A stretch of 64,000 bases of DNA from Pseudomonas frederiksbergensis. GTDB lineage: Bacteria > Pseudomonadota > Gammaproteobacteria > Pseudomonadales > Pseudomonadaceae. Below are positions 24,600 through 32,899 of the stretch, in pieces. The notes beneath the pieces were generated by a model. The model saw only the letters and a program-made list of their open reading frames with translations, searched no databases and was not told the origin of the DNA. The position numbers and the translations under genes are program-made. Position 1 is the stretch's first letter, and each line of letters opens with the position of its first letter. The stretch covers positions 124,001 to 188,000 of the forward strand of contig NZ_MOBR01000015.1 of NCBI RefSeq assembly GCF_003732705.1, read 5' to 3'.

Positions 24600-25807
24600 G
24601 GATTGCCCCGCAGTTGCCCGCAGGCGTGGGCGATGCGGCGGCCGGCTTCGGCAACGCTATCGGTTGCGGTGGCGATGGACAGGCGAAACCACGGGGACAG
24701 TCCATAAGCGCTGCCCGCCACGCCGGCGACGCCCTCCTCCAGCAAGTACGCGACGACATCGGCGTCGTTGTTCAGAGGTTCACCCTCCGGGCGATGACGC
24801 CCCAACAAGCCTTCGCAGCGGATGAACACGAAGAACCCCCCCTGGGGTTCGAGCACTTCCAGGCCGTCGACTTCGCTTAAGGCTTTCACCAGCAGATCTC
24901 GCCGTTGTTGATAGGCCGCGACCTGCGCCGGCAAGAAATCCAGTCCGCCGTCGAAGGCTGCCAGCGCGGCGGCTTGTCCGACCGAGGAAGCGCCCGAGGT
25001 CGATTGCGACTGCACGACTGCCATCGCATTGGTCAGCGTTTTTGGCCCGGCGCCGAAACCGATGCGCCAACCGGTCATGGCGTAGGTCTTGGACACACCG
25101 CCCACCAGCAAACAACGGGCCTGCAAATCTGGCGCGACGTTAAGCAAACTCAGCGGTTGCTTGCCGTCAAAGCGAATATGTTCGTAGAGCTCATCCAACA
25201 GAATCAGCACCTGCGGATGCCGACGCAGCACCTCGGCCAATGCCTGCAACTCGGCAGCGCTGTACACCGCGCCGCTCGGGTTACCCGGGCCGTTGAGGAT
25301 CAGCCAGCGGGTGCGTTCGCCAATGTTCTGCTCCAACTGCTGCGGCGTCAGTTTGCAGCCCTGGACCAACCCGCATTCGATAAACACTGGTTCGCCGCCA
25401 TTGAAACGCACGCTGTCCGGGAACGATGGCCAGTACGGCGTCGGCACCAGTACTTCATCGCCGTCATCGAGGGTCGCGGCAAAGGCGTTGAAGATGATCT
25501 GTTTGGCGCCGTTGGCAATCACGATGGATTCCAGCGGGTACTCCAGTCGATTTTCCCGCTGAAGTTTGCGTTGTACGGCAAGTCTTAACGCTTTCACCCC
25601 CGGGGTCGGCGTGTACTTGGTGGCCCCGGCGGCAATCGCGGCATACGCGGCTTGTTTGATGTGTTCCGGGGTGTCGAAATCCGGCTCGCCGGTGGTCAGG
25701 TCGAGGATATCGCGACCGGTCTCGCGCAACGCCGTGGCCTGGGATTTGGCCGCTGCGTTGGCCGACAGCGATACGCGCTGCACGCGTTTGGACAGGCGAA
25801 CACTCAT
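24596..25807 (-). CDS. Class I/II PLP aminotransferase
   Basis: A 403-residue fold-type I enzyme similar to aspartate/aromatic-type aminotransferases. It has DLTTGEPDFDTPEHIK near the start, the PYWPSFPD and NGPGNPSGAVY segments (Asn-Pro of the cofactor site), LLDELYEHI, and the Schiff-base lysine K240 in GGVSKTYAMTGWRIG; the C-terminal Arg in FRLSIA binds the substrate carboxylate. The start at 25807 is set by the ATGA overlap with the FAD dehydrogenase gene; the longer open frame upstream is a shadow. In this operon it would remove the amino group of the imported amino acid, for example giving mercaptopyruvate from a cysteine-type substrate (inference). Confidence 0.9.
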   Translation of the reverse strand: MSVRLSKRVQRVSLSANAAAKSQATALRETGRDILDLTTGEPDFDTPEHIKQAAYAAIAAGATKYTPTPGVKALRLAVQRKLQRENRLEYPLESIVIANGAKQIIFNAFAATLDDGDEVLVPTPYWPSFPDSVRFNGGEPVFIECGLVQGCKLTPQQLEQNIGERTRWLILNGPGNPSGAVYSAAELQALAEVLRRHPQVLILLDELYEHIRFDGKQPLSLLNVAPDLQARCLLVGGVSKTYAMTGWRIGFGAGPKTLTNAMAVVQSQSTSGASSVGQAAALAAFDGGLDFLPAQVAAYQQRRDLLVKALSEVDGLEVLEPQGGFFVFIRCEGLLGRHRPEGEPLNNDADVVAYLLEEGVAGVAGSAYGLSPWFRLSIATATDSVAEAGRRIAHACGQLRGNP

Positions 25808-27228
25808 GGCTTGAACACCTCCACGACTTTGCCCGGATTGAGCAGGTTTTTCGGGTCCAGCGCGTGCTTGATCCGCCGCATCAGGTCCAGTTCCACCGGG
25901 CTTTTGTAGCGGTCCAGCAAACCGACCTTGCGCTGGCCGATCCCATGTTCGGCGCTGATGGAACCGCCATGAGCGTGGGCGCTGTCGTGAACCAACAGGC
26001 TGAGCGCCGCGTAGTTCGCCATGTGCGCCTCGACCGTCGAGTCCAGCGGATGAGCGACGTTGTAATGCAGGTTGCCGTCGCCCAAATGGCCGAAGGTGAA
26101 ATTCCGCACGCCTGGGAAGTGTTGTTGCAGCAGCGCATCGGTGTGGGCGACGAAGTCTACGACCTGGGAAATCGGCACTGAGATGTCGTGTTTCATGTTG
26201 CGACCGGCACGCTTCTGCGCCTCGCTCATGTTTTCCCGCAGCAGCCACAGGCCTTCGCTCTGGGCCAGGCTTTCAGCGATCAGCGCGTTGGCCAGCAGTT
26301 CCCGTTCGAAGGCTTCACCCAGCACCGTTTCAAACGCTTCCCGGGCATGGCTTTCGCTGTGGTTGTCAGAGAGTTCCAGCAGCGCAAACCACGGCTGCAC
26401 TGCACCAAGGAATGGTTGCGGGCCTTGGGGAAATTGTTCGCGCAGCAACGCCAGGCAATCGGCGCTGAGCAGTTCGAACGCGGTCAGGCTGGCACCGAAA
26501 CCGGCCCTGGCGTGGGACAGGAATTGCACGGCTTGGGCCAACGAGTCGAAGGCCAACAGCGCGGTGGCCTGGGCCTTGGGCAGTGGGAAGAGTTTCAGGG
26601 TCGCGGCAGTGATAATGCCGAGGGTGCCTTCGCTGCCGATAAACAGGTCGCGCAGGTCGTAACCGGTGTTGTCCTTGCGCAAACCGCGCAGGCCATTCCA
26701 GATTTCGCCCTGGGCGGTGACCACTTCCAGACCGAGGGTGAGTTCGCGGGTGTTGCCATAACGCAGCACCGCCGTGCCGCCGGCGTTGGTGCCGAGGTTG
26801 CCGCCAATTGTGCAACTGCCTTCGGCACCGAGACTTAGCGGAAACAGGCGCCCGGCATTACGCGCCACGTCCTGCACGGTTTGCAGAATGCAGCCGGCCT
26901 CGACAGTCAGCGTGTCGTTGTCCGTATCGACGTTGCGCACGCGGTTCAGGCGATCGAGCAACAGCAACACGGCGCGGCCACTGGCGTCCGGGGTCGCACC
27001 GCCCATCAGACCGGTGTTGCCGCCCTGCACCACCACCGGAATGTCATTGGCCACGCAAGCGCGAACCACCGCTGCGACTTCCTCGGTAGTGGCCGGGTGC
27101 ACGGCGGCGATCACCTGCCCGACGTAGCGGCCCTGCTTATCCGTCAGGTAAGGCGCAGCCTCCTCACTGCTCTGCACATGGCTGGCGTCGAGCAACTGCT
27201 GCAATGTCGCGAACAACCCTTGGCTCAT
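25804..27228 (-). CDS. FAD-linked D-2-hydroxyacid dehydrogenase (GlcD/D-LDH family)
   Basis: A 474-residue protein. The FAD_binding_4 domain (about 40-215) has VVQGGNTGLMGGATP and the CTIGGNLGTNAGG segment; the FAD-oxidase C-terminal domain ends with HGGSISAEHGIGQRK (active-site region). It is of the D-lactate/D-2-hydroxyglutarate dehydrogenase type, which oxidises a 2-hydroxyacid to the 2-oxoacid, passing electrons to quinone or an ETF. It overlaps its neighbours by four bases on both sides. With the aminotransferase it would interconvert hydroxy-, oxo- and amino-acid forms of one substrate. Confidence 0.9.
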   Translation of the reverse strand: MSQGLFATLQQLLDASHVQSSEEAAPYLTDKQGRYVGQVIAAVHPATTEEVAAVVRACVANDIPVVVQGGNTGLMGGATPDASGRAVLLLLDRLNRVRNVDTDNDTLTVEAGCILQTVQDVARNAGRLFPLSLGAEGSCTIGGNLGTNAGGTAVLRYGNTRELTLGLEVVTAQGEIWNGLRGLRKDNTGYDLRDLFIGSEGTLGIITAATLKLFPLPKAQATALLAFDSLAQAVQFLSHARAGFGASLTAFELLSADCLALLREQFPQGPQPFLGAVQPWFALLELSDNHSESHAREAFETVLGEAFERELLANALIAESLAQSEGLWLLRENMSEAQKRAGRNMKHDISVPISQVVDFVAHTDALLQQHFPGVRNFTFGHLGDGNLHYNVAHPLDSTVEAHMANYAALSLLVHDSAHAHGGSISAEHGIGQRKVGLLDRYKSPVELDLMRRIKHALDPKNLLNPGKVVEVFKP

Positions 27229-28076
27229 GGTTGAACCGCCAGCGGTGCGGCGTTGCGATACTGTTCGTGCAGGTCACGCAAGGCCTGGGACGGCGCCATG
27301 CCGGTGCGTTCGCCCAGCGCGATCAGCCAACCGCTGCGGTGCCAATCACGGACGATGGCGTCGAGTTTGGCCTGGGTATCGTGTTCGCCCTTGCGAATCC
27401 AGATCACCGAGTTCGACGGAATCAGATCCCCCGGCAGCGGAATCTCGTAACCGGCCCACTCGGCATCGCTCAACAACGCATGCATGGTCGGGCTGACATG
27501 CACCGCCGCCACGCAACCATTGCCGCGCAGGGACAGCAGCGATTCCGACTGACTGCGGAACGCCTTGATCTCGGCGCCGTAGGTTTCCTGCAACGGCTTG
27601 ATGAAGTTGCTGCCCTGGGACACGCACACCGGTTTGCCCTTCAGATCGTCCCACTGGGTGATGCCCGCGCCTTTGCGAATCAGTGCAGCGCCGCCGACTT
27701 CTTCGTAAGGCGTGGGCACGTAGTCGAGAATCTCGGCGCGCTCGTCGGTGTACTGCATGTTGGCGATCAGGATGTCGACCTTGCCCTGTTGCAGAAACTG
27801 CACGCGGTTGGGCGCCAGCACCGAAACGGTGTTGGCTTCGACCCCCAGCGCCTTGCCGATGCCTTTGGCCAGCTCGACGTTGTAGCCCAGGTGTTCGCCG
27901 CTCTTCGGGTCAATGGTGCCGAACGGCGGACCGCTGAGAATCACCCCGACGCTGATGGCGTGGCGCTGTTGGATTTTGTCCAGGGTGGCATCGGCCCGGG
28001 CCAGGCTGGCGGCCAGCGCGGCGCACCCGGCCAGGCACAGGGTGGTCAGGGTTCTAGCGGAAAAAAGTGGCTTCAT
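27225..28076 (-). CDS. Amino-acid ABC transporter substrate-binding protein 1
   Basis: A 283-residue SBP_bac_3 protein with a Sec signal peptide (TLTTLCLAGCAALAASLARA). The mature part follows DATLDKIQQRHAISVGV, GYNVELAKGIGKALG and the VDILIANMQYTDERAEILDY segment where polar amino acid binders recognise ligands. It is about half identical by eye to the next protein (28123-28965); two tandem binders with one permease set may widen the ligand range. Confidence 0.9.
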   Translation of the reverse strand: MKPLFSARTLTTLCLAGCAALAASLARADATLDKIQQRHAISVGVILSGPPFGTIDPKSGEHLGYNVELAKGIGKALGVEANTVSVLAPNRVQFLQQGKVDILIANMQYTDERAEILDYVPTPYEEVGGAALIRKGAGITQWDDLKGKPVCVSQGSNFIKPLQETYGAEIKAFRSQSESLLSLRGNGCVAAVHVSPTMHALLSDAEWAGYEIPLPGDLIPSNSVIWIRKGEHDTQAKLDAIVRDWHRSGWLIALGERTGMAPSQALRDLHEQYRNAAPLAVQP

Positions 28077-28122
28077 GCACGGCTACCTTGCGCGTTGGTC
28101 GGTTGAAAACGCTGAGCCGGGC

Positions 28123-28965
28123 TCAGGCGCCGTTGGCCTGGAACTGTTTCTGCAACTCGACCAGCGCCGGGGATGCCGGGGTGATGTGATTGCGGGTCTG
28201 GGCCTCGATCAACCAGCCGCTGCGGTGCAGCTCCTTGATGATCGGGTCGAGTTTGGCCTGGGTCTCGCTTTCGCCACGACGGGTCCAGATCACCGACGGC
28301 GCCGGGTTGAGTTCCGGCGCAATGGCGCGATAGCCCTGCCATTCGGCGGTGTCGGCGATCAATGGATTGATCAGCGTGGCGTCGTGCACGGCGGCAACGC
28401 AATTGTTGCCGCGCAGGGCCAGCAAGGATTCCGAAGAGCTCTTGAACGCCTTGATCTCGGCACCCAACTCGGTCAGCGGCTTCACATAGCTGCTGCCCTG
28501 GGAGGTGCACACCGGTTGATTCTTCAGGTCTTCCCAGCGGGTGATCTTGCTGTCCTTCAGGACGGCTGCGGTGCCGCCGACGCGGTAGAACGGTGTCGGC
28601 ACAAAGCCAAGGATCTCGCCGCGTTCGGCGGTCCATTCCATGTTGGCGATCAGCAAATCCACCTTGCCCTGCTGCAAGAACTGTACGCGGTTGGCCGGCA
28701 GCACCGGCACCAGTTGCACTTCGGCTTTCAGTTGCCGACCGAGTTCTTCAGCGAGGTCAACGTTCAAACCGCGAGGTTTCTGGCTGGCAGGGTCGATCCC
28801 GCCGAAGGGGCCGCCGGACAGCAGCACGCCGACCACCAATACGTGGCGGTCCTGGATTTTATCCAGGGTGGCATCGGCTTGGGCGGCAGTGATGCCGGAC
28901 AAGGAGATCAAGGCGCCCAGCATGACAGGCAATAATCGTTTTACGGGTGAGCGCTCGAGCAACAT
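28123..28965 (-). CDS. Amino-acid ABC transporter substrate-binding protein 2
   Basis: A 280-residue SBP_bac_3 protein with signal peptide (LLPVMLGALISLSGITAAQA) and the same architecture as the neighbour: TLDKIQDRHVLVVGVLLSGGPFGG, then VDLLIANMEWTAERGEILGF. It is the first gene of the ten-gene operon, 46 bases before the second binder. A divergent LysR gene starts 246 bases upstream; that gap is A+T-rich and presumably holds the operon promoter and the regulator's sites. Confidence 0.9.
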   Translation of the reverse strand: MLLERSPVKRLLPVMLGALISLSGITAAQADATLDKIQDRHVLVVGVLLSGGPFGGIDPASQKPRGLNVDLAEELGRQLKAEVQLVPVLPANRVQFLQQGKVDLLIANMEWTAERGEILGFVPTPFYRVGGTAAVLKDSKITRWEDLKNQPVCTSQGSSYVKPLTELGAEIKAFKSSSESLLALRGNNCVAAVHDATLINPLIADTAEWQGYRAIAPELNPAPSVIWTRRGESETQAKLDPIIKELHRSGWLIEAQTRNHITPASPALVELQKQFQANGA

Positions 28966-29211
28966 GGATTTTCCCCCTCATGGATGATCGGCGTACCCCG
29001 ACCTAATGAGTGGGCATCCTGGGTACAGCGCCCAGGTAACGGAAATACAAATATCTAATATCGTTATAACTCGCAGTATTTCCTTTTTGAGTAAAACGCT
29101 TATATCCCCGTATTTGCTGGGACCCGAGATCCTTCAGGAAAATACCCATCAACAAATACATAAAATTATGTAATGTTTATGTTTGCACCCCTGATATAAA
29201 AAGCAGCCGCC

Positions 29212-30063
29212 ATGTCGACCCTCGATCTCGAATTACTGCGTACCTTCATTGCCGTGGTCGATCACCACAGCTTTGCCGAAGCCGGCGCGCAACTGGACCG
29301 CACGCAATCGTCCGTCACCCAACACATGCAACGCCTGGAGCAGCAGGTGGGCGTGAGCCTGTTCGAAAAGCGCGGGCGGCAAAAACAGCTCACGGAAGCG
29401 GGTCAGCAATTGCTGCGGCACGCGCGGCAGATGCTGTCTCTGAATGACGACGCGCTGAATTCCCTGCGCGAAAGCAGCTTGAGCGGCGTGCTGCGCATCG
29501 GCTCGCCCCACGACATCGCCGACACCATCCTGCCGCCGATGCTCAGCCACATCGCGCGTTCGGCGCCGCGCTTGCGCCTGGAGATCGATGTCGGGCGCAG
29601 TCCGTTCCTGATGGATGACCTGCACCGGGGCAAGGTCGACATGGTGATTTCCACCCGCGCCGATCCATCACTCGAAGGCTTTGCATTGCGCACCTCGCCG
29701 GTGTGGTGGATCTGCTCGGCGCAATACATCCACAACCCCGGCGAACCGCTGCCGCTGATTCTGGTGGATGAGCCGAGTATCTATCGGCGTTATGCGCTGG
29801 AGGCCCTTGAACGCGCCAATATCCCATGGCGCCAGGCGTACCTGGCGTCGAACCTGATCGGCATTAAAGCCGCCACCCGCGCAGGGTTGGGCGTGACCCC
29901 AAGAAGCATGGAAATGCTCGGGCCGGACATGCGGGTACTGGGGGAAAACGACGGGTTGCCGCGATTGCCGGATGTGACGTATCACCTATGGATACGGCCG
30001 AATACCGTGAATCCGTTGGTGCGCAGGGCCTACGATCTAATCAAAAGCAACCAGGGCCACTGA
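29212..30063 (+). CDS. LysR-family regulator divergent from the sulfur amino acid operon
   Basis: A 283-residue protein. The HTH reads LELLRTFIAVVDHHSFAEAGAQLDRTQSSVTQHMQRLE (residues 4-42), followed by GVSLFEKRGRQKQLTEAGQQLL. The C-terminal domain begins LSGVLRIGSPHDIA. It is slightly shorter than the usual 300. Divergent placement next to the first gene of the ten-gene operon indicates that it is the local activator, with the imported compound or a breakdown product as the likely coinducer (inference). Confidence 0.9.
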   Translation: MSTLDLELLRTFIAVVDHHSFAEAGAQLDRTQSSVTQHMQRLEQQVGVSLFEKRGRQKQLTEAGQQLLRHARQMLSLNDDALNSLRESSLSGVLRIGSPHDIADTILPPMLSHIARSAPRLRLEIDVGRSPFLMDDLHRGKVDMVISTRADPSLEGFALRTSPVWWICSAQYIHNPGEPLPLILVDEPSIYRRYALEALERANIPWRQAYLASNLIGIKAATRAGLGVTPRSMEMLGPDMRVLGENDGLPRLPDVTYHLWIRPNTVNPLVRRAYDLIKSNQGH

Positions 30064-30096
30064 TTCACAACAGTAGAAAGGAATGTGCAGAAAAAA

Positions 30097-30187
30097 TGTG
30101 GGAGCGAGCTTGCTCGCGATGACGGCTTAACATTCAACAATGATGCTGACTGTCAGACCGCTATCGCGAGCAAGCTCGCTCCCACAG
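30097..30187. repeat. REPIN
   Basis: An inverted pair of REPs, TGTGGGAGCGAGCTTGCTCG at the left and CGAGCAAGCTCGCTCCCACA at the right, about 45 bases apart. Confidence 0.85.
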
Positions 30188-30231
30188 TGGTTTTGCGGCG
30201 CTCACAAATACAAGGCTCAACCCCAATCAAA

Positions 30232-30322
30232 TGTGGGAGCGAGCCTGCTCGCGAAAGCGGTGTGTCAGTCAACAGCAGCGCCGACTGACAGATTGCCTTC
30301 GCGAGCAGGCTCGCTCCCACAG
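30232..30322. repeat. REPIN
   Basis: A second inverted REP pair immediately after the previous one, 45 bases on, of the same family (CTGCTCGCGAAAGCGG / CCTTCGCGAGCAGGC). It lies between the LysR and ybdD genes. Confidence 0.85.
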
Positions 30323-30350
30323 GGTGATGCGTTACATCAGTGCCGACAGG

Positions 30351-30548
30351 TCAACAACACTTCGGCCCAGCCTTGCTGCCGTAACGCGCTTCCTGGCGTT
30401 CGCGGAAGAACATCTCGTAGTCCATCACCGGTTTGTCCGGGTGTTTGGTTTGCATGTGCTCGACGTAGTTGTCGTAGTCGGGCATGCCGACCATCAGGCG
30501 CGCGGCCTGACCGAGGTATTTACCGAGGCGACTCAGGTCATTGAACAT
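30351..30548 (-). CDS. ybdD: YbdD/YjiX-family protein
   Basis: A 65-residue protein with the family signature GMPDYDNYVEHMQTKHPDKPVMDYEMFFRERQEARYG. YbdD proteins accompany CstA/BtsT pyruvate transporters. Here it starts at the ATG 30548, 16 bases after the cstA stop, in one operon. Its C terminus has CC, as usual. Confidence 0.93.
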   Translation of the reverse strand: MFNDLSRLGKYLGQAARLMVGMPDYDNYVEHMQTKHPDKPVMDYEMFFRERQEARYGSKAGPKCC

Positions 30549-30564
30549 GGGGGGCAATCCTCGA

Positions 30565-32622
30565 TCACGCGTCCGGTACTGCCTGGAAGGGCGATTCTTT
30601 ATCCGTGCGTTCTTTGCTGCCCCAGGCGGCGATGCCGACTTTGAGCGCATAGAACAGGATGCTGAACACCACGAACAGGAACAGCGCCGTCAGCGTTGCG
30701 TTGGTGTACGCGTTGTAGATCACGTGCTGCATCTGGTTGATGTCCTTGGCCGGCGCGAGGATCTGGCCGTTGGCCAAGGCGTCGCTGTATTTCTTGGCCA
30801 GGGACAGGAAGCCGATCGCCGGATTCGCGTCGAACAACTTGATGAAGCCCGCAGTGGTGGTGCAGATCAGCAACCACGCGGCCGGCAACAAGGTCACCCA
30901 GATGTAGCGTTGGCGTTTCATTTTGATCAGCACAACCGTGGCAAGCATCAGTGCAATACCAGCAAGCATCTGGTTGGAGATGCCGAACAGCGGCCACAAA
31001 GTGTTGATCCCGCCAAGTGGATCGATCACGCCCTGATAGAGCAAGTAGCCCCACATCGCCACGCACCCGGCAGTAGCGATCAGGTTGGCGGTCCAGGATT
31101 CAGTGCGTTTGAGCGCCGGCACGAACGAGCCGAGCAAATCCTGGAGCATGAAACGTCCGGCTCGGGTGCCGGCATCGACGGCGGTCAAGATAAACAACGC
31201 TTCAAACAGGATCGCGAAGTGGTACCAGAACGCCATGGTGTTTTCACCTGGCAACACGCTGTGCAGGATCTGCGCGATACCCACCGCCAGGGTCGGTGCA
31301 CCGCCGGCACGAGCCAGCACGGTGGTTTCACCGATGTCCTTAGCCACCGCTTGCAGCGCTTCCGGAGTAATCGAAAAACCCCAGCTGCTGACGGTTTGCG
31401 CAACCTGGATAACATCACCACCGACGACGGCAGCCGGGCTGTTCATGGCGAAGTACACGCCTGGCTCGATCACCGAAGCGGCGACCATGGCCATGATCGC
31501 GACGAATGATTCCATCAGCATGCCGCCGTAACCGATGTAACGGGCATGGCCTTCGCTGGCGAGCAGTTTCGGCGTGGTGCCGGAAGCGATCAACGCGTGG
31601 AAACCCGAAACCGCGCCACACGCAATGGTAATGAAGAGGAACGGGAACAAGCCGCCCTTCCACACCGGCCCGGTGCCGTCGATGAATTGGGTCAATGCCG
31701 GCATTTTCAGCTCAGGCATGGTGATCAGAATCCCGACGGCCAACGCCAGGATGGTGCCGATTTTCAAGAAGGTGGAGAGGTAGTCACGCGGCGCCAGGAT
31801 CAGCCACACCGGCAATACCGCCGCGACAAACCCATAACCGATCAACATCCAGGTGATCTGCACGCCGGTGAAGCTGAAGACCTTGGCCCAGACCGGATCA
31901 GCAGCAATCTGCCCGCCGACGAAGATCGAACCGAGCAGCAACGCCACGCCGATCACCGAGATCTCACCAATGCGGCCCGGGCGGATGTAGCGCATGTAAA
32001 TGCCCATGAACATCGCAATCGGGATGGTCGCCATCACCGTGAACATGCCCCACGGGCTATCGGCCAGGGCCTTGACCACGATCAGCGCCAGCACCGCGAG
32101 GATGATGATCATGATCAGGAAGCAGCCAAACAGCGCGATGGTGCCAGGGATGCGGCCCATTTCTTCGCGGACCATGTCGCCCAGGGAGCGGCCATTACGG
32201 CGCGTGGACAGGAACAGCACCATGAAGTCCTGCACTGCACCGGCAAACACCACGCCGGCGATCAGCCACAGCGTGCCGGGCAGATAGCCCATCTGCGCCG
32301 CCAGTACCGGACCGACCAAAGGCCCCGCGCCAGCAATCGCCGCGAAGTGGTGACCGAACAGGATGTGTTTGTTGGTCGGGACGTAGTCCAGACCATCGTT
32401 ATTGAGGACTGCGGGGGTGGCGCGATTGGGATCGAGTTCCATCACCCGGTTGGCGATGAACAAGCTGTAGTAGCGGTAGGCAACAAGGTAGATGGCGGTG
32501 GCGGCGACGACGATCCAGAGGGCGTTGATCGCTTCGCCGCGGCGCAAGGCCACGACACTCAGCGCAATCGCTCCAATGACAGCCACGACAAACCAGGCGA
32601 GGTGTTTAACCAGACGGGTCAT
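30565..32622 (-). CDS. cstA: CstA-family carbon starvation protein / pyruvate transporter
   Basis: A 685-residue inner membrane protein with about 16-18 membrane segments. The CstA core (GHHFAAIAGAGPLVGPVLAAQMGYLPG near residue 90; SGFHALIASGTTPK) is clear; a C-terminal CstA_5TM part follows. The family transports pyruvate and peptides under carbon limitation. The start is ATG 32622 with AGGAGA before it, not the upstream open frame. The adjacent histidine kinase/response regulator pair is divergent and probably controls it. Confidence 0.93.
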   Translation of the reverse strand: MTRLVKHLAWFVVAVIGAIALSVVALRRGEAINALWIVVAATAIYLVAYRYYSLFIANRVMELDPNRATPAVLNNDGLDYVPTNKHILFGHHFAAIAGAGPLVGPVLAAQMGYLPGTLWLIAGVVFAGAVQDFMVLFLSTRRNGRSLGDMVREEMGRIPGTIALFGCFLIMIIILAVLALIVVKALADSPWGMFTVMATIPIAMFMGIYMRYIRPGRIGEISVIGVALLLGSIFVGGQIAADPVWAKVFSFTGVQITWMLIGYGFVAAVLPVWLILAPRDYLSTFLKIGTILALAVGILITMPELKMPALTQFIDGTGPVWKGGLFPFLFITIACGAVSGFHALIASGTTPKLLASEGHARYIGYGGMLMESFVAIMAMVAASVIEPGVYFAMNSPAAVVGGDVIQVAQTVSSWGFSITPEALQAVAKDIGETTVLARAGGAPTLAVGIAQILHSVLPGENTMAFWYHFAILFEALFILTAVDAGTRAGRFMLQDLLGSFVPALKRTESWTANLIATAGCVAMWGYLLYQGVIDPLGGINTLWPLFGISNQMLAGIALMLATVVLIKMKRQRYIWVTLLPAAWLLICTTTAGFIKLFDANPAIGFLSLAKKYSDALANGQILAPAKDINQMQHVIYNAYTNATLTALFLFVVFSILFYALKVGIAAWGSKERTDKESPFQAVPDA

Positions 32623-32731
32623 TGCGTGTCTCCTGCCGGCAGTCCGATAGGCCGCGGCGATAATTTTTATAATGGTGCCCGTTATGCGAGCGTGCCTAAT
32701 ATCCGCGCATGTCGCCATCAGTGAAATCCGC

Positions 32732-32762
32732 AGTACTACGTAAGGCCCTTCTACGTAGTACT
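32732..32762. promoter_or_regulatory. 31-bp palindrome between cstA and the kinase gene
   Basis: The arms AGTACTACGTA and TACGTAGTACT are perfect inverted repeats separated by nine bases, and a further half-like ACTACGCA follows. It lies 110 bases before the cstA start and 137 before the kinase start, a natural position for the operator of the LuxR-type response regulator encoded next door (inference). Confidence 0.6.
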
Positions 32763-32899
32763 ACGCAGATCGTCCGCCCCCGTTAGTCCGACCGCGTTTT
32801 ACACGCGCAAGGTCGTGCCGTTTTTGGCCTATCATGCCCCCACCACGCCACCCGCCAACGGCCCTGCCGCACCGTCGCCCGGTCTGGACAGGAGTAGAT

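Noticed and set aside
24596..26248. Extended 550-residue aminotransferase
   Set aside because: The extra N-terminal part is antisense-like sequence within the FAD dehydrogenase gene; the ATGA overlap at 25804-25807 and the family length support the shorter start.
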